Shown here in pieces: positions 34,580-41,987 of a stretch of 64,000 bases of DNA; position 1 is the stretch's first letter; every line of letters starts with the position of its first letter. The stretch covers positions 51,167-115,166 of the forward strand of contig CAWIKP010000009.1 of assembly GCA_963836735.1 (NCBI GenBank), read 5' to 3'. The stretch comes from JACCXG01 sp963836735 (lineage in GTDB: Bacteria > Acidobacteriota > Vicinamibacteria > Vicinamibacterales > 2-12-FULL-66-21). A model generated the notes under the pieces. That model ran no database searches. It worked only from the letters and a program-made list of their open reading frames with translations, and was not told where the DNA came from. A program made the position numbers and the translations under genes.

Positions 34580-36343
34580 GATCGCTCTCGTTTCCTTTCG
34601 GCTTCACCGCTTCGTCCTGCGGCGTCAGGATGTCGGTCAGCGCCTTCTCGACGTCGGCCGGGGTGCCCGCTCTGAGCGCCCGCCCGGCGACGCGCCGCGC
34701 CTCGGCGGCGCTGACGCCGCGCAGCAGCTGTTTGGCGACCGCGATCGCCGTCGGCGCCATGCTGAACTCGGTCAGGCCCAGGCCGACCAGCAGCGTCAGC
34801 AGCGCCGGGATCGGCGGCCATCTCGCCGCAGACCGCGACCGGGATGCCATGGCTGCGGGCGGCGCGCACCACCAGCCGGATCATCCGCAGGATCGCGGGA
34901 TGGAGCGGCTCGTACAGGCGTGACACGCGGTCGTCGGTGCGATCGACCGCCAGGCAGTACCTGAATCAGGTCGTTGGTGCCGATGCTGAAGAAATCCGCC
35001 TCCGCGGCGAGCAGATCGGCGGTCAGCGCCGCCGACGGCACCTCGATCATGACGCCGATCGGCACCTCGGGCACCGGCATGCCGCGCGCCATCAGCGTGT
35101 CGGCGGCGCGGCGCACGGCGGCCCTTGCCGCTCTCAGCTCGTTCACGCCGGACACGAAGGGGAACATGATCCGGAGCGGGCCGTGGCGCGCGGCGCGCAG
35201 CAGGGCTCTCAGCTGCGCCTGGAAGATCTCGTCGAGAGCGAGGCTGAGCCGGATCCCGCGCAGGCCGAGCGGCGTGCGCGCCCCTTCGACGCCCGCGTGC
35301 TCGATCCGGAGCTGCGGCTCGCTGACGTCGAACGTCCGCACGGTCACACGGCGGCCGCCGGCGCCCTCGATCAGCCGGCGGTAGGCAACGTACTGCGACT
35401 CCTCGGCGAGCGCTGCCCTGGCCGCCGCCGGCGAGCAGGAACTCCGATCGGAACAGCCCGATGCCTTCGGCCCCGCGCTCCGCGCCCGGCCCGCATCGTC
35501 AGGCGCTTCGATGTTGGCCTCGAGCCGGATGCAGACGCCGTCCTGGGTGACTGCCGGCAAGGCCCGGTATTCGTCGAGCGACTGCTCGTAGGCTTCGCCG
35601 GTGACGTCGCCTGGTGGTGACCTGCGCCAGCGCCTGCTCGTCGGGATCGACGATGACCTCGCCGGAGGATCCGTCCACCGCCACGTTCGCGCCCGGCGCG
35701 ATCACCGCGCTCGCATTGTGCAGGCCGGCGACGGCCGGGATATGGAGCGATCGCGCGAGGATGGCGGTGTGATAGGTCCAGCTGCCCGCGTCGGTGACCA
35801 GTGCGGCCAGCATCGACCAGTCCAGCTGCGCGATCACCGACGGCGTGACCTCGTCGGCGACGAGCACCATCGGCTCCTCGAGTCCCGTGAACGGATCGCC
35901 GGCCTCTCCGGCGGTGCGCAGGTTCATGCAGAGCCGGCCGACGACGTCGGCGACGTCCCCCTTTCGCTCGCGCAGATAGGAGTCCTCGGCGCGATCGAAG
36001 ACGGCGGAAATCTGCTGCAGCGAGCGTTGCAGAGCGGATTCCGCGTTCAGCCGTTCCTCGCGGATGATCGACGCGGCGCAGCTCGATCAGCATCGGATCG
36101 TCGAGCATGAGCAGCTGCGCGTCGAAGAGGTAGACGTGGTCCGCGCCGGCCGAATCGGCGATCCGCTTCTTGATCTGCTCGATCTGCTCCCGCGAACGCG
36201 TCTGCGCCAGTTCCAGCCGTTCGAGCTCGCGCGGGACCAGCGCCGGCAGGCACGCGGAATCGCAGCTCGCGAGTGCTGCGCTTCAGCACGAGCGCGCGGC
36301 CGACGCCGATTCCTGGTGAAACGCCGAGACCCTTCAGATGCAT
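34524..36343 (-). CDS. ptsI: PTS enzyme I (phosphoenolpyruvate-protein phosphotransferase), multiple frameshifts
   Basis: Enzyme I phosphorylates HPr with PEP. All domains are present but split over frames. The start MHLKGLGVSPGIGVGRALVL is at 36343. The helical HPr-binding region includes RELERLELAQTRSREQIEQI and FDAQLLMLDDPM. The phospho-His domain has DAGSWTYHTAILARSLHIPA. The PEP-binding barrel has GLFRSEFLLAGG, GLRGIRLSL, RIMFPFVSGV, VPIGVMIEVPSAAL, FFSIGTNDLIQ and AVCGEMAADP. Joining them needs six single-base removals and one single-base addition, giving 604 aa. The His loop reads GSWTYHTAI rather than the usual GGRTSHTAI, but His is kept. There is no GAF domain, so it is not PtsP. It overlaps ptsH by 10 bp. 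Confidence 0.87.
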
Positions 36344-36609
36344 GGTGATTCGTCGAATCCACGCTCGACCAGCGCTCGCAGCGTCGCAATCGCATCCACT
36401 TCGTCGACGCCGTCGGCGCTGATGGTGAGGCTGGTGCCCTGCGCCGCCGCGAGCAGCAACAGCCCCATGATGCTCTTTCCGTCCATTTCCTGGGTGCCGC
36501 GCCTCACCCGGACGCGGCTCTGGAACGCGCTGGCGGTGTGGACGAAGCGGGCCGCCGCACGGGCGTGCATGCCGAGCGCGTTGGTGATGGTCACCGCGCA
36601 GGCCGTCAT
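36334..36609 (-). CDS. ptsH: Phosphocarrier protein HPr
   Basis: A 91-aa intact HPr. NALGMHARAAARFV contains the phosphorylation site His15. DGKSIMGLLLLAAAQG contains Ser46, the target of HPr kinase/phosphorylase, whose gene lies 1.5 kb upstream. Both sites being present fits dual control: PEP-dependent phosphorylation by enzyme I and ATP-dependent by HprK. It overlaps the EIIA stop by 4 bp (ATGA) and the ptsI start by 10 bp. No sugar permease (EIIB/EIIC) is in the window, so a regulatory PTS is likely. Confidence 0.94.
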   Translation of the reverse strand: MTACAVTITNALGMHARAAARFVHTASAFQSRVRVRRGTQEMDGKSIMGLLLLAAAQGTSLTISADGVDEVDAIATLRALVERGFDESPCI

Positions 36610-37050
36610 GCCTTCTGCCCTTTGAGCAGCTCCGACGCGACCCAGATCGCATTCCGGCCGTGCTCGCGCATTTCGTGCGCCAGCGCCTGGAGATCCATGC
36701 CGCGGCTGCGGACGCGCCAGCTTGATCAACATCGGCAGGTTGACGCCGGTGATGACCTCGACGTCCGGGCGAGACGATAGGTGACGGCCAGGTTCGCCGG
36801 CGTGCCGCCGAACATGTCGGTCAGCACCAGGACCGGGACGGGCGAAGCGCTCCGCACCTTCGGGCTGCCCGGCCGACGTCCGCACCCGCTCGATCGCCCG
36901 TCCGATCTCCTCGCGCGCCCGATCGACATCGTCATGCCAGCCGATCGCCACCGCGGTGAAATGCGGCAGGTCGCCGACGATCATCTCGGCCGAGTTCACG
37001 AGCTCGGTCGCCAGCTGCCCGTGCGTGACTACGACGACTCCGAGTTTCAT
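36606..37050 (-). CDS. PTS EIIA of the mannose family, apparent frameshifts
   Basis: Starts MKLGVVVVTHGQLATELV, with His10 the expected phosphorylation site, then SAEMIVGDLPHFTAVAIGW. The later motif VLVLTDMFGGTPANLAV is in a second frame, DVEVITGVNLPMLIKLA is back in the first, and the end (REHGRNAIWVASELLKGQ) is in the second again. Two single-base insertions and one loss explain this and give 147 aa, the normal size for an EIIA-Man domain. Without EIIB/C/D partners it may act as a phosphorylation sink or regulator. The gap 37051-37145 to rapZ holds only GC-rich repeats. Confidence 0.83.
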
Positions 37051-37145
37051 CGCTTCCTCATCGGGCCCCGCCTTCGCGCTCCGCGCTTCGGCGCGGCAGG
37101 CGCGCTGCCGTCGCGACCTGCGACCCCGACCCCGCGAACCGCGAC

Positions 37146-38066
37146 TTATTCATTGCCAATGTCCCGGTGCTTGACCCGCACGCGCACGCCCTGGATCCCC
37201 GCCAGCCCCTTCTTCAGCGACTCGGCGATCGCCACCGATCGATGACGGCCGCCGGTGCAGCCGATGCCGATGGTCAGGTACGACTTCCCTTCCGCGACAT
37301 ACTGCGGCACGAGGAACTTCAGCAGGTTGAGCGTGTGCTCGAGGAACTCGTGGGTCGCCTCCGACGCGATCCAGATACTCGAGCACCTCGCGGATCCCGG
37401 CCGGTATGCGGCCGCAGCTCGGGCACGAAGTGCGGGTTCGGCAGAAACCGCACGTCGAAGAGCAGATCCGAGTCCACCGGGATTCCGTGCTTGAAGCCGA
37501 AGCTCAGGATCGTCACGACCAGCTGCGCGCCCGGCGCCCGGCCGCTGGCGACGCCGGTGAACACGTGCCGCAGCTCGTGGACGGTCATCTCGGTGGTGTC
37601 GACGATGTGATCGGCCATCCGGCGGATCGCGGCCATGGCCCGCCGCTCCTCGCGAATCCCTTCGAGCGCCGATCGATCGGGCGCGAGCGGATGCGGGCGG
37701 CGGGTTTCGCTGAACCGGCGCACCAGGGTCGGTTCCGCGGCATCGAGGAAGATCAGCACCGGGTCCAGGCCGCGCGTCGCTCTTCAGCTTGCGGTAGATG
37801 CCCGGGAACTCGCCGAGCATCCGCCCTTCGCGAACGTCGACCACGACCGCCGCGCGCGCGATCTCCGAGCCGGCGCGGAGCGTCAGCTGCGCAAGCGTGG
37901 GCAGCAGCATCACCGGCAGGTTGTCGACGCAGAAGTAGCCCAGGTCCTCGAGCGCGCGCATCGCCTGCGACTTGCCGGATCCCGACACCCCGGTCAGCAC
38001 GACGAACCGCGAGCTGACCGCGGTCCGCGCCGCGCGCCGCGCCGCGTGGCGCTTCTCGCGCTTCAC
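37146..38066 (-). CDS. rapZ: RNase adapter/nucleotide-binding protein RapZ, apparent frameshifts
   Basis: RapZ/YvcJ family. SSRFVVLTGVSGSGKSQAMR is the Walker A region, followed by LEDLGYFCVDNLPVMLLPTL, both diagnostic. The middle (LIFLDAAEPTLVRRFSETRR, HPLAPDRSALEGIREERR, VVTILSFGFKHGIPVDSDLL, FDVRFLPNPHFVPELRP) is in a second frame. The C-terminal domain (EATHEFLEHTLNLLKFLVP, YLTIGIGCTGGRHRSVAIAE) returns to the first frame. Three single-base insertions (near 37757, 37390 and 37370) account for this and leave 305 aa. RapZ links cell-envelope sugar metabolism and RNA decay in E. coli; here it is in the classical rpoN-hpf-hprK-rapZ-PTS cluster. The exact start is uncertain: a GTG at 38100 overlapping hprK is possible. 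Confidence 0.87.
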   Translation of the reverse strand: MKREKRHAARRAARTAVSSRFVVLTGVSGSGKSQAMRALEDLGYFCVDNLPVMLLPTLAQLTLRAGSEIARAAVVVDVREGRMLGEFPGIYRKLKSDARPGPGADLPRCRGTDPGAPVQRNPPPASARARSIGARRDSRGAAGHGRDPPDGRSHRRHHRDDRPRAAARVHRRRQRPGAGRAAGRDDPELRLQARNPGGLGSALRRAVSAEPALRARAAAAYRPGSARCSSIWIASEATHEFLEHTLNLLKFLVPQYVAEGKSYLTIGIGCTGGRHRSVAIAESLKKGLAGIQGVRVRVKHRDIGNE

Positions 38067-38096
38067 GGGCTTCTGCGTCTCGCGGGCTCTCGCGCT

Positions 38097-39091
38097 TCAC
38101 AGATCGTCTCCCTGTTCGATGCCGGCTCCCGCCTCCATGTGACGGGTGAGGCGATCGACCAGCATCCGGGCCGCATGTGCGCCGCGGGCGCGCAGCAGCT
38201 GGTTGCGGGCGGCGACCTCCACGATGATGGCGACGTTCCGGCCCGGCGCCACCGGCATGCGAATCATCGGGATCAGTGACGCCGAGCACGTCGTACCGCG
38301 CGTCGTCCAGCCCGAGCCGGTCGTACTCGCGGCCGGGCTCCCAGCGTTCGAGCTGGACGACCAGCTCGACCCGCTTGGACGGTGCGCGTCGAGGCGACGC
38401 CGAAGAGATCCTGGATGTTGATCAGGCCCAGGCCGCGAATCTCCATGTGATGCCGCGTCAGCTCGGGACAGCTGCCGAGCACGAACGACTCGGCGCGGCA
38501 GCGCAGCTCCACGGCGTCGTCGGCGACCAGCCGATGGCCGCGGACGACGAGATCGAGCGCGCACTCGCTCTTGCCGATGCCGCTCTCGCCGATCATCAGG
38601 ACGCCCAGGCCGAGGATGTCCATCAGCACGCCGTGGATCGTCGTGCGCGGGCGCGAGCAGGTTGTCGAGCACGCTGCCGAGCCGCGACATCGCGTGCGGC
38701 GTGCCGTTTGCGGTACGCAGCAGCGGGACGGCCATGCGCTCGGCCGACTCGGACAGCGCGGCCGGCGGATCGAACCCTTGCGTGATCAGGACCGCGGGAA
38801 TGTCGTGGCGAATAGAGTCGGGCGAGCGTGGCGTCCCGGGCTTCGGGGCTCAGCGACTCGAGGTAGCGGATCTCGCTTTCTCCGAAGACCAGCACCCGTC
38901 CGCCCCGGACGGCGGCATCGAATCCGGACAGCGCGAGCCCGGTCTTCTGCGGATACGGGTTGGTGACGCGGCGACTGAGCCCGGCCGATCCCGCGAGGAG
39001 CTCGACCTGGAGCGCGGCCGTCGAGCCGGCGCCCAGTTCATCGAGCATCATCGGCCACCGTAACACCGGCGGGTCGGGTGGGAGCAGTCAT
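38097..39091 (-). CDS. hprK: HPr kinase/phosphorylase, multiple frameshifts
   Basis: Bifunctional enzyme that phosphorylates Ser46 of HPr and reverses it. The start MTAPTRPAGVTVAD is in one frame. LDELGAGSTAALQVELLAGS and TNPYPQKTGLALSGF are in the next, and MAVPLLRTANGTPHAMSRLG in a third. The kinase core (DILGLGVLMIGESGIGKSE with the P-loop, RHHMEIRGLGLINIQDLFG signature) is in a fourth. ELVVQLERWEPGREYDRLGL and SLIPMIRMPVAPGRNVAIIV complete it. Five single-base insertions reconcile these into 329 aa, the normal length. Retention of both signatures suggests a functional enzyme in the organism. Upstream of rapZ, downstream of hpf. Confidence 0.86.
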
Positions 39092-39126
39092 GGGAGCGCC
39101 ACCGACGGAAGGCGTCGCGTCCGTCT

Positions 39127-39687
39127 CTAGTCCGGTTCGATCAGTCCGAGCTGCCCGTCCTTGCGCCGGTACACGATGCTGAGCACGGAGGACTCCGGAT
39201 TGCGGAACACGATGAATGATTCGGTGCTCTGTTCGATCCGGAGCGCGGCATCGTCGACGGACATCGGCTTGATCGCATAGCGCGTGGCGCGAATCACGCG
39301 CGGGACTTCCGGCTCGGACCGCTCGGCTCGCGGCGGCCGGATGGCATCGGCGGCACGGAGGGTCCGCGGCACACGCCGGCGCGTGTCGCTCCGCTTGCGC
39401 TCGCTCCACTTGCCCTTGACCTTCTTGGCCTGCTGCTCCACTTTCTCGATCGCCTGCCGGACCGACAGGTTCCACGCGTTGCCTTCCCCGAGCCCGCGCA
39501 TCAACTTGTCGCCGCGCGCATGGAGGATGATTTCGGTCCGGTGCCGGTATTTCTCGAGGGTCAGGATGACGGTGGCGGAAAGCGCGCTGTCGTTGAGGAG
39601 ACGTTCCACCCGGTCGAGCCGTCGTTCGATGAGTTGCCGGAGCGTCGGGGTGATGTCGACGTGCCGGCCGGTGATGTCGAGTCGCAT
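39127..39687 (-). CDS. hpf: Ribosome hibernation promoting factor, long form
   Basis: A 186-aa HPF/RaiA family protein of the long type. The N-terminal S30AE domain (RLDITGRHVDITPTLRQLIE, AWNLSVRQAIEKVEQQAKKV) binds the 30S decoding region. A basic linker (about 100-130) joins it to the C-terminal dimerisation domain (IRATRYAIKPMSVDDAALRI, GQLGLIEPD), which drives 100S ribosome formation. Intact reading frame. It is immediately downstream of rpoN, a common arrangement, separated by a palindromic repeat. Confidence 0.94.
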   Translation of the reverse strand: MRLDITGRHVDITPTLRQLIERRLDRVERLLNDSALSATVILTLEKYRHRTEIILHARGDKLMRGLGEGNAWNLSVRQAIEKVEQQAKKVKGKWSERKRSDTRRRVPRTLRAADAIRPPRAERSEPEVPRVIRATRYAIKPMSVDDAALRIEQSTESFIVFRNPESSVLSIVYRRKDGQLGLIEPD

Positions 39688-39692
39688 ACGTT

Positions 39693-39766
39693 CAGCTTCC
39701 AGTTGCCAGCTTCCAGCTTCCAGCTTCGGGTCGTGCTGGAAGCTGACAGCTGGCAGCTGGAAGCTC
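39693..39766. repeat. AGCTTCC-type palindrome between rpoN and hpf
   Basis: Left arm 39693-39729 (CAGCTTCCAGTTGCCAGC, then AGCTTCC units) and right arm 39736-39766 (GCTGGAAGCTG, GACAGCTGGCAGCTGGAAGC) are near-complementary around a spacer of about 6 bp. The element fills the gap between the rpoN stop and the hpf start. Its transcript would form a very stable hairpin inside the rpoN-hpf mRNA. Confidence 0.85.
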
Positions 39767-41202
39767 TAGAAAAGCACTTTTCTCTGATTCGACGTCGGAA
39801 TCTTCAGCTCCTCGCGGTACTTGGCGATGGTGCGGCGCGCGAGCATCAGTCCTTCCTTCTGGAGGATGCTCACGATTTTGGAGTCGCTCAGAGGTTTGCG
39901 CGGGTCTTCGTTCTCGATGATCTTCCGGATGCGCTGCTTGATCGTGACCGACGAGACGCTCTCGCCGTACGAGCTGCTGATGCCGCTGTGGAAGAAGTAC
40001 TTCATCTCGAACACCCCTTGCGGGGTGTGCATGTACTTGTTGTTCACGACGCGGCTCACCGTCGATTCGTGCATGCCGATGTCGTTGGCGACGTCGCGCA
40101 GCACCAGCGGCCGCAGGTACTCGATTCCCTGATCCAGGAACTCGCGCTGGAAATTGATGATGCTCGTCGCGACCTTGTGAATGGTCTTCTGCCGCTGGTC
40201 GACCGACTTGATCAGCCACAGCGCCGAGCGGAACTTGTCCTTCACGTAGGCCCGGGTCTCGCCCGCTTCCTCGGTCCCGGCCTGACCGCTCTTGTCGAGG
40301 AGCCGGCGGTAGACCGGGCTGATCCGCAGCTGCGGCAGCCCCTCCTCGTTCAGCATCGCCACGTATTGATCCTCGACCTTCACGACGTACACGTCGGGGA
40401 TGACGTACTGCGACTGCGACGGGTTGTAGCGGCTGCCCGGTTTGGGATCGAGGTTCCGGATGATCTCGATGTGGGTCTTCAGTTCCTCGATCGGCATGCC
40501 GAGCTTGCGCGCGATTTCGGGGACCTGGTGATTCTGCAGCAACCGCAGGTGCTCGGTGACGATCTTCTCTGAAGGCTCGCCCTCAAGACCGAGATGCCGG
40601 ATCTGCAGCCACAGGCACTCCTGCAGATCGCGCGCGGCGACACCGATCGGGTCGAACGTCTGCACGTGCTGCAGCGCCTTCTCGACCTCGGCGACCGGCC
40701 ACTCGCCCATCGCCGCAATCTCTTCGACCGACGCCACCAGGTAGCCGTCGTCGTCGAGGTTGCCGATAATCGCCTTGCCGATCTCCTTGACCCCTTCGTC
40801 CTCGGTCTGCAGCGAAAGCTGCCACAGCAGGTGATCGGCGAGCGAGGCAGCCGACGAGAGTGTGTTCTCGATCGGCGGCAGCTCCTTCACTTCCGAGGGC
40901 GTCCGCGAGCGGTAGCCGTCGTCGAGGTAATCGCCGAAAAAGTAGTCGTAGTCGGCGTCGTCCCAGGTGTCGGGCTTTTCGACCGCGGGCTGGGCTTCCT
41001 GCTTTTCGGGCTGCTGCTGTTCGGCGGGCTGCAGCTCCTCGGTTGGAACCTCCTCGAGCAGCGGGTTCTCGACCATCTCCTGGTTGAGCAGATCGGCAAG
41101 CTCGAGTGTGGACATCGGCAGCAGCTTGATCGCCTGCTGCAGCGACGGCGTCAGAATGAGCTTCTGAACGAGTTTTGTGTGCAGTTTCTGCGAGATTGCC
41201 AT
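39766..41202 (-). CDS. rpoN: RNA polymerase sigma-54 factor
   Basis: A 478-aa RpoN. Region I is Gln/Leu-rich (KLHTKLVQKLILTPSLQQAI). An acidic region II (EELQPAEQQQPEKQEAQPAV) follows, then the core-binding domain (QTFDPIGVAARDLQECLWLQ-like, residues about 165-190), a helix-turn-helix (VANDIGMHESTVSRVVNNKY) and the RpoN box ARRTIAKYREEL near the C-terminus, which contacts the -24 element. Length and motifs are complete. It sits in the canonical lptB-rpoN-hpf-hprK/PTS order, 30 bp downstream of lptB. Confidence 0.96.
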   Translation of the reverse strand: MAISQKLHTKLVQKLILTPSLQQAIKLLPMSTLELADLLNQEMVENPLLEEVPTEELQPAEQQQPEKQEAQPAVEKPDTWDDADYDYFFGDYLDDGYRSRTPSEVKELPPIENTLSSAASLADHLLWQLSLQTEDEGVKEIGKAIIGNLDDDGYLVASVEEIAAMGEWPVAEVEKALQHVQTFDPIGVAARDLQECLWLQIRHLGLEGEPSEKIVTEHLRLLQNHQVPEIARKLGMPIEELKTHIEIIRNLDPKPGSRYNPSQSQYVIPDVYVVKVEDQYVAMLNEEGLPQLRISPVYRRLLDKSGQAGTEEAGETRAYVKDKFRSALWLIKSVDQRQKTIHKVATSIINFQREFLDQGIEYLRPLVLRDVANDIGMHESTVSRVVNNKYMHTPQGVFEMKYFFHSGISSSYGESVSSVTIKQRIRKIIENEDPRKPLSDSKIVSILQKEGLMLARRTIAKYREELKIPTSNQRKVLF

Positions 41203-41232
41203 GGTTCCGTTACGTCGCCCGCCTCATCAATC

Positions 41233-41958
41233 TTAGTCCAATCGGAACTCGGAGCCGAGGTAAATCCTCTTCACCTGCTCATCGGCGGCCAGGCTTTCCG
41301 GCGTTCCGCTGCGATATATCACGCCGTCGTGAACGATGTAGGCGCGGTCGGTTATCCGCAGCGTTTCCCGCACGTTGTGGTCGGTGATCAGGACCCCGAT
41401 CCCTCGCGATTTGAGGTGGAAGATGATCTTCTGGATGTCGGTGACGGCGATGGGGTCGATACCGGCGAAGGGCTCGTCGAGCAGCATGAACTGGGGGGAC
41501 AGGACGAGCGCGCGCGTGATCTCGACCCGGCGGCGTTCCCCGCCGGACAGGGTGTAGGCGGCCGACTTCGCGAGCGGCGTCAGGCCGAGCTCTGCGAGGA
41601 GCTCGCGCATGCGGCGATACCGTGCCGCGGAGTCCAGGTCGAGCGTTTCCAGGATCGCGAGCAGGTTCTGCTCGACCGTCAGGCCCCGGAAGATTGACGG
41701 CTCCTGAGGCAGGTATCCGATGCCCCGGCGCGCGCGGACGTACATCGGGTCCCCGGTGATGTCCGCGCCGTCGAGGAGTACCCGGCCGGAGTCCGGGGAC
41801 GCCAGGCCGACGACCATCGAGAACGTTGTCGTCTTGCCGGCACCGTTCGGACCGAGAAGACCGACGACTTCACCGGAGGAGATCTCGAGGTTCACGCCCC
41901 GCACCACCGTCCGGCCGCCATAGGACTTCGTGAGATCTTCTGTGCGGAGGATCGCCAT
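41233..41958 (-). CDS. lptB: LPS export ABC transporter ATPase LptB
   Basis: A 241-aa ABC ATPase. Walker A GPNGAGKT is at 36-43, the Q-loop region is GYLPQEPSIFRGLTVEQNL, the signature is LSGGERRRVEI, and Walker B is FMLLDEPFAGIDPIAVTDIQ followed by the H-loop LITDHNVRETL. The PFAGIDPIAV sequence is characteristic of LptB. It powers LptF/LptG, encoded at 19.4-21.7 kb, and is adjacent to the LptC/LptA-type gene. Confidence 0.96.
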   Translation of the reverse strand: MAILRTEDLTKSYGGRTVVRGVNLEISSGEVVGLLGPNGAGKTTTFSMVVGLASPDSGRVLLDGADITGDPMYVRARRGIGYLPQEPSIFRGLTVEQNLLAILETLDLDSAARYRRMRELLAELGLTPLAKSAAYTLSGGERRRVEITRALVLSPQFMLLDEPFAGIDPIAVTDIQKIIFHLKSRGIGVLITDHNVRETLRITDRAYIVHDGVIYRSGTPESLAADEQVKRIYLGSEFRLD

Positions 41959-41965
41959 TCAGGAT

Positions 41966-41987
41966 GGCCGGGTCTGAAGACCCGGCC
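41966..41987. repeat. REP-like perfect palindrome between lptB and lptC/A
   Basis: GGCCGGGTCT and AGACCCGGCC form a perfect 10-bp inverted pair around GA, followed by CTAC. In reverse orientation it matches the palindrome at 32007-32028 (GTAGGG then GGGTCT/AGACCC core). It lies between the lptC/A stop and the lptB start. Confidence 0.75.

Noticed and set aside
37146..37175. TTGGCAATG unit forming the RapZ C-terminus
   Set aside because: A single 9-bp match can occur by chance and there is no second unit or inverted partner beside it.
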